Assembly (NCBI RefSeq): GCF_000225345.1
Contig: NC_015977.1
Location: 1,595,501 to 1,659,500 of the forward strand
From: Roseburia hominis A2-183
GTDB taxonomy: Bacteria > Bacillota > Clostridia > Lachnospirales > Lachnospiraceae
Length of the DNA stretch: 64,000 nucleotides
Direction of reading: 5' to 3'
A program made the translations under genes and the position numbers. Below, in pieces: positions 1-9,149 of this stretch. The notes under the pieces are model-generated. The model had not been told where the DNA came from, ran no database searches, and saw only the letters and a program-made list of their open reading frames with translations. The stretch's first letter is position 1, and each line of letters begins with the position of its first letter.

Positions 1-1029
1 ATGGCAAATTATGCGGTCCTTTTTGTCGGGATATTTTTCTGCATGGTCATGCTGGCGATGGCGGTCGGCATGCCGGATACGCTCAGCTACTATAAGGAGA
101 ACGCCAAGGATCTGATGTTCGCAAAGTATCAGTATGTGCTTGCGTCCTGGGAGGATGAGGACGGCGACATCATCACAACAAAGGAGCCGGGTGCGGAAAA
201 ATTCAGCATGACATCTCTTTTACGGAAGAGTGATACGCTCGACGAGGAGGTATCGGTCTACGGCATCTCCGATGAAAGTCAGTATGTGAAGATCGACGAT
301 CTTAATTATTTAAAAGAGAACGAGGCATATATTTCCGCCTCCTATGCAGACAAATACGATGTCTCTGTGGGCGACGATGTCACACTGGATGAAAAGTACG
401 AGAATCAGCAGTATACCTTCCGGGTGGCGGGCATTTTTGACAAGTCCCAGAGCATTGCCGTATTTCTGCCGATTGAAAATTACCGGGAGGTATTTGAACA
501 GGATGCGGATGCGTTTGGCGGTTATTTCTCGGACACGGAGATTACGGACATTGCGGAGGAAAATATCGCGACGGTAATTACGGAGCAGGACATCACGAAA
601 ATGTGCGATCAGCTGGACCACTCGATGGGATCGTATATGAGTTATTTCCAGATCTTATGCATCCTGCTGTCTGCGGTGTTAATCTATCTTCTCACAAAGA
701 TCATTATTGAGAAGAATGAGACGGCAATTTCCATGACAAAGATCCTGGGCTATGAGAACCGGGAGATTGCTAGCATTTATCTGCTGTCGACCACGATTGT
801 TGTGATCGTGGCGGATGCAATCTGCGTGGTGCTTGGCGCGCTCGTGATGAATGCCGCATGGAAAGTGATCATGTACAGTTACAGCGGATGGTTTTCCTTT
901 GTCATTCTTCCGGCGGGCTATGTGAAAATGTTCGCGTTTGTTCTGATCGGTTATCTGATCGTGATGATGTTTGACTTTATGCGGATCAGAAAAATTCCGA
1001 TGGATCAGGCATTAAAAAATGCCGAGTGA
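1..1029 (+). CDS. ABC transporter permease, FtsX type (5' end outside window)
   Basis: The visible 342 residues look like the C-terminal half of a large FtsX/MacB-type permease. There is one membrane segment at about residues 7-25, an extracytoplasmic domain of about 180 residues, then three segments near 213-235, 252-278 and 300-325. The last two follow the FtsX repeat pattern with the usual 'AISMTKILGY' loop between segments. Such proteins work with an ATPase in export or mechanotransmission, not import. The ATG at base 1 is only the window edge; full-length relatives usually have a matching N-terminal half, so the real start is probably upstream. No ATPase gene is visible here. Confidence 0.75.
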   Translation: MANYAVLFVGIFFCMVMLAMAVGMPDTLSYYKENAKDLMFAKYQYVLASWEDEDGDIITTKEPGAEKFSMTSLLRKSDTLDEEVSVYGISDESQYVKIDDLNYLKENEAYISASYADKYDVSVGDDVTLDEKYENQQYTFRVAGIFDKSQSIAVFLPIENYREVFEQDADAFGGYFSDTEITDIAEENIATVITEQDITKMCDQLDHSMGSYMSYFQILCILLSAVLIYLLTKIIIEKNETAISMTKILGYENREIASIYLLSTTIVVIVADAICVVLGALVMNAAWKVIMYSYSGWFSFVILPAGYVKMFAFVLIGYLIVMMFDFMRIRKIPMDQALKNAE

Positions 1030-1060
1030 GATGCACCACTGGAAAAGAGAGGGATATCTA

Positions 1061-1089
1061 TTGCATAGTTTCCGAAATTCTTCTATAAT
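1061..1089 (+). promoter_or_regulatory. Promoter of the GH105 gene
   Basis: TTGCAT at 1061-1066 and TATAAT at 1084-1089 are separated by 17 bases, a good sigma-A match. The leader then carries a hairpin with GGGGAT (1093-1098) pairing to ATCCCC (1111-1116), shortly before the AAAGGAG ribosome site at 1122-1128. Confidence 0.7.
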
Positions 1090-1134
1090 CAAGGGGATGT
1101 TTTTTGAAAAATCCCCGAGATAAAGGAGCAGAAC

Positions 1135-2271
1135 ATGGACAAAATAGAAACCTATATTGACGAATTGCTGGAGAAGAGTACTCCGGACCGCCCGATCTGG
1201 AATATTGAGAAGATTCTGCAGGGCTTAAAGTCCACCTGGAATTACATAGACGGATGCATGATCAAGGCGATTCTTGAGATGTATGCGATCACAAAAGACG
1301 AGAAATATTTTCGCTTTGCCGACAATTTTATCGACTGCAAGGTCAGAGAGGACGGCTCGATTGAAGGCTATTCGGTAGAAGAGTTAAATATCGACAATGT
1401 CAATGCGGGGAAAACCCTGTTTGAACTCTACGATCTGACCGGAAAAGAAAAATACCGCAAAGCGATTGATCTTGTATACAGCCAGATTGAGCAGATGCCG
1501 CGCACGGCAGAGGGAAATTTCTGGCACAAGAATATTTACCCGAATCAGGTCTGGCTGGACGGACTGTATATGTGTCAGCCGTTTTATATGGAGTATGAGA
1601 CGAGATTTCATGAGAAGAAGAACTACGACGATATTTTCCGCCAGTTTTTCAATGTGGTGGAACATATGCGTGATCCGAAGACCGGACTGTACTATCATGC
1701 CTACGATTCTTCCAGAGAGATGTTCTGGTGTGACAAGGTGACGGGATTAAGCCAGAATTTCTGGCTGAGAGCGCTCGGATGGTATTCCATGGCGCTTCTT
1801 GATACGTTGGACAAGGCGGACGCGTCGGTTGGCGAGCCGTATGAGCGCTTAAAGGGCGTGTTTGTGGATCTGATGGATGCCATGTTAAAGTATCAGGACG
1901 CCAGCGGCATGTGGTATCAGGTTGTGAATTTTGGAGGCATGGAAAAGAATTATCTGGAGACCAGCGGAAGCTCGATCATGGCATACGCGCTGCTTAAGGG
2001 CGTGCGCCTGGGCTTTCTGCCGGAGAACTATCAGACATACGGTGCAAAGGCATTCCACGGCATCTGTGAGAAATATCTCTCTGAGGATGCGGACGGAAGC
2101 CTGCACTTGGACGGCATCTGCTTAGTTGCCGGACTTGGCGGAAAACAGATGCGCTCCGGCACCTACGATTATTATATGTCGGAGCCGGTGGTAAAAGATG
2201 ATGCAAAGGGCGTCGGCCCGTTCCTGCTCGCATACACAGAGATGCGCAGAGCAGGACTGATCGAAGCCTAG
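1135..2271 (+). CDS. GH105 unsaturated rhamnogalacturonyl/glucuronyl hydrolase (YteR-like)
   Basis: A 378-residue cytoplasmic protein without signal peptide, matching the length and repeat architecture of the alpha6/alpha6 barrel family GH105. These enzymes remove the 4,5-unsaturated uronic acid left at oligosaccharide ends by polysaccharide lyases, so they act after uptake of pectin or similar fragments. The family signature is seen as 'VWLDGLYMCQPFY' near residues 139-151; Asp142 is at the place of the catalytic Asp of YteR. 'LGWYSMALLD' and the C-terminal 'GTYDYYMSEPVVKDDAKGVGP' are also typical. It has its own promoter and stands alone, with no lyase or transporter next to it, so the exact substrate is open. 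Confidence 0.88.
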   Translation: MDKIETYIDELLEKSTPDRPIWNIEKILQGLKSTWNYIDGCMIKAILEMYAITKDEKYFRFADNFIDCKVREDGSIEGYSVEELNIDNVNAGKTLFELYDLTGKEKYRKAIDLVYSQIEQMPRTAEGNFWHKNIYPNQVWLDGLYMCQPFYMEYETRFHEKKNYDDIFRQFFNVVEHMRDPKTGLYYHAYDSSREMFWCDKVTGLSQNFWLRALGWYSMALLDTLDKADASVGEPYERLKGVFVDLMDAMLKYQDASGMWYQVVNFGGMEKNYLETSGSSIMAYALLKGVRLGFLPENYQTYGAKAFHGICEKYLSEDADGSLHLDGICLVAGLGGKQMRSGTYDYYMSEPVVKDDAKGVGPFLLAYTEMRRAGLIEA

Positions 2272-2278
2272 GGCGCTT

Positions 2279-4111
2279 TTACTCGATCAGGGTCAGCCCG
2301 GAGATGTCCGGGTGAATGGTCAGAGAATAATTGGTATAGTATACAACAAAGCCGGGCGCGCTGCCGTTCGGCTTTTTTACGTTCTTTTTCTGGAGATAGT
2401 CAATCTCAATCTTGTCGTTGTCCCTGCCTTTGGAATAATAACCGGCGAGTCTTCCGGCTTCCTCAAAGACGCGGTCCGGCAGTTCGTCGTTGCCGGATTT
2501 TACGATGACGTGGGAGCCGGGCATTCCTTTGGCGTGAAACCACCAGTCGTTGCCGGTGGCAAATTTAAACGTCAGTTCCTCGTTCTGGTAATTGTTCTTC
2601 CCGACATAGATGTCATACCCGTCGGAGGAGCGGTAGTGGAACGGCTTGCTCTTACTCTTGGCCTTCTTGTCGGTGCGCTTCCTGCGGATATAGCCGTATT
2701 CGATCAGCTCTTCCTTGATCTGCACGAGATCGTCTTCCGTGAGTGCAATATCGAGCGAGGTTGCGATGCTCTCCAGGTGTTCGATCTCGGCGCGCGTCTC
2801 CGCGGTCAGATCCGTGAGGGCTTCATACGTGCGCTTTAACTTATTGTATTTGTCGAAATATTTCTGGGCATTCGCCTTGGCATCAAGCATCGGGTCGAGC
2901 GGAATTTTGATCATCTCGTTGGTGTAGTAATTGAGCGCCTCCAGTTCCTTTGCGCCCTCCGCAAGTCCATAGCCGTAAGTGTGGATCAGTTCGCCGTAGA
3001 CTTTGTACCTGTCGCGCTTTTCCGTGTCCTTTAACTGCTTTTCCTGCAGCTGGTATTTCTTGCGGTTGCGGTCTAGGGCGGTGGCAACAATCCGGCGCAG
3101 ATCGACGGACTTCTGCCGGATGCGCGTGTAGACGTTGCGTGAGGCGTAATACTGTTCCAGAACCGCTGAGATCGAAGAAAAGTGCTGCATCGTGTATTCG
3201 CTTTCGTTTGCGTCTGCACCGGCAAAACCTGCGTTGCCGGCGGAATCCGTGGCAACAGTAGAATTTGTGGCTTCCACGGCATCATCGCTGCCGACATATT
3301 CGGTCAGACGGAAGCAGGAAAATTCGACCGGCTCCCTGCCGCGGGTGATGATGTTCGGCTCATAGCGGTGCTCTTTTACATCCTCCATCAGCCAGGCAAA
3401 GTTGTGATAGAGATGCTTTTTGGCATCCGGGGTAAGCGAATCCACGGACATGTCGCCGTCGATGGAAGCGCGGTGGCAGATCTCGTTGGCGACGACGGGG
3501 CTGACGCCGGTAAAAGAGGTGTAGAGCGCCTTCGCGATCGGAAGCGGCTTTGTCATGGCGCTGTCCCAAAACGTCTCCTCCGTGACCTCCAACGGATTCA
3601 GACGGTCGTCCTGCGTCGCGGGAATGCAGTAGGTGCGTCCCGGCAGGACCTCGCGCAGCGAACTCATCGCCGCCGATACGTGCTTGATGCTGTCGATGAT
3701 TCTGCCATTTGCATCGCAGAAAATGATATTGCTCCGCTTGCCCATCAGCTCCACAATTAAGGTTTTCTGACACAGATCGCCCATCTCGTCTAAGTGTTCG
3801 ATCTTAAAGTTGATGATGCGCTCCATGTGCGGCTGGCTGATCTCCACGATCCGCCCGTTTGCGATATGCTTGCGCAGAAGCATGCAGAAATTCGGCGCGG
3901 TGAGCGGACTCGGTTTGTTGGCGTCGGTCAGATATAAAAACGGCAGGGAAGCGCTCGCCGACATGGCAAGGCGGTACTGGCCGTTTGATCCTTTTAAGGT
4001 GAAGAGCAGCTCGTCGGTTTCCGGCTGCGCGATTTTGCTGATTTTGGCATTCAGAATCGTGTTGTTTAATTCGTATACTAAATTGGATATGACAAATCCG
4101 TCAAAAGCCAT
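2279..4111 (-). CDS. rqcH: Rqc2/RqcH homologue, ribosome quality control (NFACT protein)
   Basis: A 610-residue NFACT family protein, formerly called fibronectin-binding protein A. RqcH binds stalled 50S subunits and recruits tRNA-Ala to add C-terminal alanine tails that mark the nascent chain for degradation. The NFACT-N domain opens with 'MAFDGFVISNLVYELN' and continues through 'LMGKRSNIIF'. A long coiled coil covers about 320-460, and the NFACT-R domain (former DUF814) contains 'DWWFHAKGMPGSHVIV'. An Ala/Gly/Asn-rich stretch around residues 280-305 looks like a lineage insertion that explains the slightly large size. It is transcribed divergently from pepF; GAAGGAG lies just upstream of the ATG. 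Confidence 0.92.
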   Translation of the reverse strand: MAFDGFVISNLVYELNNTILNAKISKIAQPETDELLFTLKGSNGQYRLAMSASASLPFLYLTDANKPSPLTAPNFCMLLRKHIANGRIVEISQPHMERIINFKIEHLDEMGDLCQKTLIVELMGKRSNIIFCDANGRIIDSIKHVSAAMSSLREVLPGRTYCIPATQDDRLNPLEVTEETFWDSAMTKPLPIAKALYTSFTGVSPVVANEICHRASIDGDMSVDSLTPDAKKHLYHNFAWLMEDVKEHRYEPNIITRGREPVEFSCFRLTEYVGSDDAVEATNSTVATDSAGNAGFAGADANESEYTMQHFSSISAVLEQYYASRNVYTRIRQKSVDLRRIVATALDRNRKKYQLQEKQLKDTEKRDRYKVYGELIHTYGYGLAEGAKELEALNYYTNEMIKIPLDPMLDAKANAQKYFDKYNKLKRTYEALTDLTAETRAEIEHLESIATSLDIALTEDDLVQIKEELIEYGYIRRKRTDKKAKSKSKPFHYRSSDGYDIYVGKNNYQNEELTFKFATGNDWWFHAKGMPGSHVIVKSGNDELPDRVFEEAGRLAGYYSKGRDNDKIEIDYLQKKNVKKPNGSAPGFVVYYTNYSLTIHPDISGLTLIE

Positions 4112-4145
4112 GATGTTTGTACTCCTTCATAAATAATGTGAATCC

Positions 4146-4174
4146 ATTATAGTAGAAAACGCCGCAAAATACAA
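4146..4174 (-). promoter_or_regulatory. Promoter of rqcH
   Basis: On the minus strand TTGTAT (4169-4174) and TATAAT (4146-4151) are 17 bases apart, about 35 bases before the rqcH start. Confidence 0.6.
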
Positions 4175-4216
4175 ATGGAAAGAGGAGGCGGGGAGTTAGA
4201 AAAAACAAACTTGGTC

Positions 4217-4245
4217 TTTACAATTCGGCTTAGGGAAGGTAAATT
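4217..4245 (+). promoter_or_regulatory. Candidate promoter of pepF
   Basis: TTTACA (4217-4222) and TAAATT (4240-4245) are 17 bases apart. The -10 is imperfect, but this is the best pair in the 206-base rqcH-pepF gap. Confidence 0.45.
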
Positions 4246-4317
4246 AAGAGAGGGATTTTATAACCCTTATTTTATGCGGTGCGACCGAAAACGGGGACAC
4301 CGGACAGGAGGTTATCT

Positions 4318-6114
4318 ATGGCAAAAGAATTACCAAAAAGAAGTGAGGTAAAAGAGGAATATACATGGGATGTAAGTGCGATGTATGCTTCTAAAACAGC
4401 ATGGGAGGCAGATCTTAAGGAAGTGGATGCGATCGTTTCTGATCTCGCAAAGTTAGAGGGCAGTGTTATGGCTTCCGCAGAGAAGCTTCTTGCGGCGCTG
4501 GAGCTTGGCGCGCGCGCAGAGCAGAAGATCGATCTGGCGTTTAATTATGCGGAGCGCCTGTTTGACCAGGATCAGAAGAACACCGAGCATCAGGCAATGT
4601 CGCAGAAAATGTACGGTGTTGTGACGGATTATCAGAGCCGCACGGCATTTGTTGTGCCGGAGATTCTGGCAGCCGACAAAGCGACGCTTGCACAGTATTT
4701 TGCTGAAAAAAAGGAACTGGAACTCTACCGCGGACTGGTAGATGAGATCCTGCGCACCAAAGAGCATGTCCTCTCGGCGGAGATGGAAAAACTGGTGGCG
4801 ATGACCGGAGAGATGGCACAGACGCCGGAGCAGGTATATTCCATCATCAACAATGCGGATCTGATCTACCCGGAGATCGAGGATGAAAACGGGGAGAAGG
4901 TGCGCCTTTCCCACGGCAATTTTGTGCCGTTCGAGGAATCGGGCGACCGCCGCGTCAGAAAAGATGCGTTTGAAGCTTTTTACAGCATCTACAAACAGTT
5001 TGCCGGAACGATTGCCGGACTTTACAACGGACAGGTAAAGCAGCAGATTTTCTATGCGAAGGCGAGAAATTATGCGTCTACGCTGGAAGCGGCAGTCGAT
5101 GCGAACAATGTGCCGGTGAAGGTTTACCGCAATCTGGTGGAGACCGTAAATGCCAACATGGACAAGATGCACCGCTATGTAAAGCTGCGCAAGAAGTGCC
5201 TCGGGGTGGACGAACTTCACATGTATGACGTCTACACGCCGATGATCGCGGATGCAGCCAAAAAGGTTTCCTATGATGAGGCGAAGGAGACGGTGCTTAA
5301 GGCGCTCGCACCTCTTGGTGAGGACTACGTTGCAACGGTAAAGGAAGGCTTTGAGAACCGCTGGATCGATGTCTATGAGAACGAGGGGAAGCGGAGCGGT
5401 GCATACTCGGCAGGCGCGTTCGGCACGCACCCGTATGTCCTGTTGAATTATAACGATACGTTAGACAACATGTTTACGCTCGCACACGAGATGGGACATG
5501 CCATGCATTCCTGGTACTCGAATGCAAATCAGCCTTATATTTACTCCCAGTACAAGATTTTCGTGGCGGAGGTTGCCTCTACCTGCAACGAGATCCTTCT
5601 GATGGAGTATCTGCTCGCGAACACGACGGACAAAAAAGAGCGTGCCTACCTGTTAAATCATTATCTCGACAGCTTTAAGGGAACAGTGTACCGCCAGACC
5701 ATGTTCGCGGAGTTCGAGATGAAAAGCAACCAGATGGCGGAAGAGGGCGAAAGCTTAAATGCTGAGAATCTCTGCAAACTCTATTACGAACTGAACCAGA
5801 AGTATTTTGGCGAGGATATGGTCTCCGATCCGCAGATCGCTTATGAGTGGGCAAGAATCCCGCATTTTTACTATAATTTCTATGTATACCAGTATGCGAC
5901 CAGCTTTTCTGCAGCGGTGGCGATCGCGCACGGCATTCTCGAGGAGGGCGCACCGGCAGTGGAGCGCTACAAGAAGTTCCTCTCCGGCGGATGCTCCATG
6001 TCTCCGGTAGATCTGTTAAAACAGGTCGGCATCAATATGGAGGAGCCGAAGCCGATTCAGGATGCACTCGATGTATTCGGAAAAGTGCTCGACGAGATCG
6101 AGACACTGATCTAG
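4318..6114 (+). CDS. pepF: Oligoendopeptidase F (M3 family)
   Basis: A 598-residue cytoplasmic zinc metallopeptidase of the M3B (PepF) group that cuts short peptides of roughly 7-17 residues. The zinc motif HEMGH is seen at about residues 390-394 ('TLAHEMGHAMHSWYS'), followed by the distal Glu in 'VAEVASTCNEILL'. The C-terminal 'FYNFYVYQYATSFSAAVAIA' is typical of the family. The start is placed at ATG 4318 because AGGAGG (4306-4311) sits six bases upstream; an in-frame GTG at 4279 would add 13 residues that do not look conserved. It is a single-gene unit apart from the small HPr-like gene downstream. Confidence 0.95.
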   Translation: MAKELPKRSEVKEEYTWDVSAMYASKTAWEADLKEVDAIVSDLAKLEGSVMASAEKLLAALELGARAEQKIDLAFNYAERLFDQDQKNTEHQAMSQKMYGVVTDYQSRTAFVVPEILAADKATLAQYFAEKKELELYRGLVDEILRTKEHVLSAEMEKLVAMTGEMAQTPEQVYSIINNADLIYPEIEDENGEKVRLSHGNFVPFEESGDRRVRKDAFEAFYSIYKQFAGTIAGLYNGQVKQQIFYAKARNYASTLEAAVDANNVPVKVYRNLVETVNANMDKMHRYVKLRKKCLGVDELHMYDVYTPMIADAAKKVSYDEAKETVLKALAPLGEDYVATVKEGFENRWIDVYENEGKRSGAYSAGAFGTHPYVLLNYNDTLDNMFTLAHEMGHAMHSWYSNANQPYIYSQYKIFVAEVASTCNEILLMEYLLANTTDKKERAYLLNHYLDSFKGTVYRQTMFAEFEMKSNQMAEEGESLNAENLCKLYYELNQKYFGEDMVSDPQIAYEWARIPHFYYNFYVYQYATSFSAAVAIAHGILEEGAPAVERYKKFLSGGCSMSPVDLLKQVGINMEEPKPIQDALDVFGKVLDEIETLI

Positions 6115-6194
6115 CAAAAAGATGTAAATGATTGATTACGGCAGCGGAAAGTCTGGAATACTATACCATAAAAGAAACAGGAGGTATGGTATTC

Positions 6195-6419
6195 GTGAAA
6201 CAGGTAGAAGTGCTGCTGAATGCGCCGGAGCGCGCACTAAGATTCTGCAATATCCTAAGTGCCTGCGAGGGACCGTTTGATCTTGGGCGGGGCAGTTACA
6301 CGGTGGACGGCAAGTCCATTCTGGGAATCTGCACAATGGATCTTACTGTGCCGCTCACACTTTCCATCTATGATGAGACGGAAAATGTGCTGGAAAAAAT
6401 CCGGGAGTTTCTGGTGTAA
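6195..6419 (+). CDS. HPr-like domain protein lacking the phosphorylatable His
   Basis: A 74-residue protein with the fold signature of the second half of HPr: 'YTVDGKSILGICTMDL' followed by 'PLTLSIYDE'. In true HPr the active histidine lies in a GIHARPA-type segment near residue 15; here the region is 'NAPERALRFCNILSACEGP' with no His. The protein is therefore unlikely to carry phosphate between PTS proteins. Related small HPr-like proteins are common in Clostridia with unknown role. GTG 6195 is preferred because it has AGGAGG (6179-6184) at a usable distance; the in-frame ATG at 6186 is only one base from that site. Confidence 0.65.
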   Translation: MKQVEVLLNAPERALRFCNILSACEGPFDLGRGSYTVDGKSILGICTMDLTVPLTLSIYDETENVLEKIREFLV

Positions 6420-6448
6420 ATTCCGGATGCGGCGCAGGGTTTTTCTGT

Positions 6449-6883
6449 CTATAAAAACGGTTTCAGTTCGCATGCGAGCAGTTCTTCCATGCGGATGAGT
6501 TCTTCTGCCTTGCCTCTGGCCTCGCGGTCAGCGGCAAGGTACTGGTTGATGTGCCGCTGCATTGTCTTGGTGCCCATGTGGCAGCCGTCCGTAATCAGAT
6601 CTGCACAGACCCGGTCACTGTCGTCGATGGCAAGTTTTGCGTTCGTTTTGATCCAGGACATGCCCTTGGCGATGACGCCCGGGTCTTTTGTCGTATCGCC
6701 GTATTTCTGCAGCAGAATATGCAGTTCGTTGCCAAGCTGTTCGTGATGGTTTTTGGATGAGATCAGAATCTCACGCAGCTTCTGATCTTTGACATTTTCC
6801 AGAATCTCGCCGATGGAATAGACTGCCATCTGCGTTCCGGCGTTGCACTCGCGCAGCAGATAAATGGTATCTTCGTTAATCAT
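6449..6883 (-). CDS. Ferritin-like helical protein (DUF2383-like)
   Basis: A 144-residue all-helical protein with regular Glu/His pairs ('KNHHEQLGNEL', 'DGCHMGTKTMQRHINQYL') that suggest a four-helix ferritin-like bundle. Proteins of this type occur widely in Clostridia with no fixed role; metal or oxidative-stress functions are guesses. The start has AGGAGACAACT upstream. It is convergent with the HPr-like gene and divergent from nadB, so it is transcribed alone. Confidence 0.6.
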   Translation of the reverse strand: MINEDTIYLLRECNAGTQMAVYSIGEILENVKDQKLREILISSKNHHEQLGNELHILLQKYGDTTKDPGVIAKGMSWIKTNAKLAIDDSDRVCADLITDGCHMGTKTMQRHINQYLAADREARGKAEELIRMEELLACELKPFL

Positions 6884-6964
6884 AGTTGTCTCCTTTTGGG
6901 AACCTGGTCTGAAGCGACGGCATCCCTTTTCGATAATATGTCTTTTTTATTTTGGAATTATACA

Positions 6965-7019
6965 TGACAAATTGTCTGACAAATTGTCTTGACAATTTGT
7001 CATAACAACTGTCTTGTCA
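6965..7019 (+). promoter_or_regulatory. Repeat operator upstream of nadB, likely NiaR site
   Basis: Two exact direct copies of TGACAAATTGTC (6965-6976 and 6977-6988) are followed by an inverted copy, GACAATTTGTC (6991-7001), and a partial TGTCTTGTCA (7010-7019). The last one forms the -35 of the nadB promoter. The operon encodes a NiaR-type regulator, and NiaR is known to repress NAD synthesis genes in Firmicutes, so this is the natural candidate site. That NiaR binds here is inference. Confidence 0.7.
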
Positions 7020-7042
7020 TCTGTAAAGATATGTGCTATACT
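7014..7042 (+). promoter_or_regulatory. Promoter of nadB-nadC-niaR
   Basis: TTGTCA (7014-7019) and TATACT (7037-7042) are 17 bases apart. The -35 lies inside the operator repeats, so a bound regulator would block RNA polymerase. Confidence 0.75.
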
Positions 7043-7100
7043 CGGATGAAATGTGACCGGCGTATCAGATGCCGGGATACGAAAAGAGGGAATAAATAAG

Positions 7101-8315
7101 ATGAGAGATATGTACTATGACGTAGTGATTGCAGGCTGCGGAGTGGCAGGGCTGTATACGGCGCTGCGTCTTGGAAGAGACAAGAAGATTCTGATGCTGT
7201 CCAAAGAAGATCTGGAGAGCTGTGATTCCATGCTGGCACAGGGAGGCATCTGTGTGCTGCATGATGAGAACGATTATGATTCCTATTTTGAGGATACCAT
7301 GCGGGCGGGACATTATGAGAACCGGAAGGAGAGCGTGGATCTCATGATCCGCGGAAGCCGGGCGATCATCGATGATCTGCTTTCCCTCGGGGTCCGTTTT
7401 GCGAAGAATCCGGACGGCACGCTTGCCTACACGAGAGAGGGAGCACATTCCAGACCGAGAATCTGTTTCCATGAGGATATCACCGGCAAGGAGATCACCA
7501 CGACGCTGCTTTCGCATGTGAAAAAATTGACGAATGTGACCATCATGGAATATACTGTAATGACAGATATTCTCGTCGTGAATGATCACTGCTGCGGCAT
7601 GATCGCGAAGACAAGGGACGGCGAGACGCTGCACATCCATGCGCAGGATACGGTCATGGCGACAGGCGGCATCGGCGGTCTGTATGAGCACTCCACGAAT
7701 TTCCCGATTCTGACGGGCGATGCCTGCCGGATTGCGGAGCAGCACGGAGTAGAATTGGAGCACATGGATTATGTGCAGATCCATCCGACCTGTCTCTACA
7801 GCAAAAAGCCGGGCAGAAGCTTTCTGATCTCAGAGTCCGCCAGAGGCGAGGGCGCGATTCTCTTGAATCACAAGGGAGAGCGGTTCGTCAACGAACTGCT
7901 TCCGCGCGATGTCGTGACGAAAGCGATCCGCGAGGAGATGGAAAAAGAGGGTGTCGACCATGAATTCATCTCCTTTGAGAACGTACCGGAGGAGATCATC
8001 AAGGGACATTTCCCACATATTTATGAGAAATGTCTGGAAGAGGGCTATGACATCTTAAAGGAGCCGGCACCGATCGTTCCGGCACAGCACTATTTTATGG
8101 GCGGCGTCCATGTGGATCGCGATTCAGAAACGACTATGCCGCATCTGTATGCGGTCGGGGAGACAAGCTGCAACGGGGTTCACGGGAAGAACCGGCTTGC
8201 CAGCAACAGTCTCCTGGAGAGCCTTGTTTTTGCAAAGCGCGCCGCACAAAAGATCGAACTTACACAGAAAGGAAAAGAAGAACATGAATCCAATTACCAT
8301 GCAGCTTGTTGCTGA
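7101..8315 (+). CDS. nadB: L-aspartate oxidase
   Basis: A 404-residue flavoprotein that oxidises L-aspartate to iminoaspartate, the first step of de novo NAD synthesis. The FAD-binding fold begins 'DVVIAGCGVAGLYTALRLG', and later family motifs include 'MATGGIGGLYEHSTN', 'QIHPTCLYSKKPGRSFLISE' and 'HGKNRLASNSLLESLVF'. It is shorter than the roughly 540-residue proteobacterial NadB because the C-terminal helical domain is missing, a form common in Clostridia. ATG 7101 is chosen over the upstream 7053 start because the AGAGGG site precedes it. It overlaps nadC by 32 bases. nadA, which supplies the next enzyme, is not in the window. Confidence 0.93.
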   Translation: MRDMYYDVVIAGCGVAGLYTALRLGRDKKILMLSKEDLESCDSMLAQGGICVLHDENDYDSYFEDTMRAGHYENRKESVDLMIRGSRAIIDDLLSLGVRFAKNPDGTLAYTREGAHSRPRICFHEDITGKEITTTLLSHVKKLTNVTIMEYTVMTDILVVNDHCCGMIAKTRDGETLHIHAQDTVMATGGIGGLYEHSTNFPILTGDACRIAEQHGVELEHMDYVQIHPTCLYSKKPGRSFLISESARGEGAILLNHKGERFVNELLPRDVVTKAIREEMEKEGVDHEFISFENVPEEIIKGHFPHIYEKCLEEGYDILKEPAPIVPAQHYFMGGVHVDRDSETTMPHLYAVGETSCNGVHGKNRLASNSLLESLVFAKRAAQKIELTQKGKEEHESNYHAACC

Positions 8316-9141
8316 CAAATATATCAAGATGGCGTTAGAGGAGGACATCAACAGTGAGGATGTCTCCACCAACGCCGTGATGCCGGAGTACAAAAAGGGC
8401 GACGTACAGTTGATCTGCAAGGAGGACGGAATCATTGCGGGTTTACAGATTTTCGAGCGTGTGTTCACACTGCTGGATGAAAAGACGCAGGTGGAGTTCT
8501 TCGTGAAGGATGGCGAGAAAGTGAAAAAGGGACAGACCCTTGCGGTTGTGACCGGCGATATCCGGGTACTGCTGTCGGGAGAGCGCACGGCACTCAACTA
8601 TCTGCAGCGCTTAAGCGGCATTGCAACCTACACGCACAGCGTGGCGAAGCTTCTGGAGGGATCGAAGACGAAGCTTTTAGATACCCGCAAAACAACGCCG
8701 GGCATGCGTATTTTTGAAAAATATGCGGTGCGCATCGGCGGCGGATGCAATCACAGATATAATCTGTCGGACGGCGTGCTCTTAAAGGACAATCACATCG
8801 ATGCGGCAGGCGGCGTGAAGGAAGCCGTGGCGGCAGCAAAGGCATATGCACCGTTTGTGCGCAAGATCGAGGTGGAGACAGAGAACCTTGATATGGTAAA
8901 AGAAGCCGTGGAAGCAGGCGCGGATATTATCATGCTCGACAATATGACACCGGAGCAGATGGCGGAAGCGATCCGCGTGATCGACGGACGTGCCGAGACC
9001 GAGTGTTCCGGCAATATCACAAAGGAAAATATTAAGACCATTACATCTCTTGGTGTGGATTACGTGTCCAGCGGCGCGCTGACACATTCTGCGCCGATCC
9101 TGGATATCAGTCTGAAACATTTGCGTGTGCTGGAAGGGTGA
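8284..9141 (+). CDS. nadC: Quinolinate phosphoribosyltransferase
   Basis: A 285-residue enzyme converting quinolinate and PRPP to nicotinate mononucleotide with loss of CO2. The hallmark 'DTRKTTPGMRIFEKYAV', then 'GGGCNHRYNLSDGVLLKDNH' and 'EVETENLDMVKEA' are all present, with an alpha/beta barrel end carrying 'ECSGNITKENI'. Its start lies inside the end of nadB, preceded by AAAGGA, so translation is coupled. The stop overlaps the beginning of niaR. Full length and intact. Confidence 0.96.
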   Translation: MNPITMQLVADKYIKMALEEDINSEDVSTNAVMPEYKKGDVQLICKEDGIIAGLQIFERVFTLLDEKTQVEFFVKDGEKVKKGQTLAVVTGDIRVLLSGERTALNYLQRLSGIATYTHSVAKLLEGSKTKLLDTRKTTPGMRIFEKYAVRIGGGCNHRYNLSDGVLLKDNHIDAAGGVKEAVAAAKAYAPFVRKIEVETENLDMVKEAVEAGADIIMLDNMTPEQMAEAIRVIDGRAETECSGNITKENIKTITSLGVDYVSSGALTHSAPILDISLKHLRVLEG

Positions 9142-9149
9142 GAAAATCT

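Noticed and set aside
4453..5430. 325-codon open frame on the minus strand opposite pepF
   Set aside because: It is antisense to a strongly conserved gene, has no ribosome site and reads as Arg/Leu/His-rich shadow protein.
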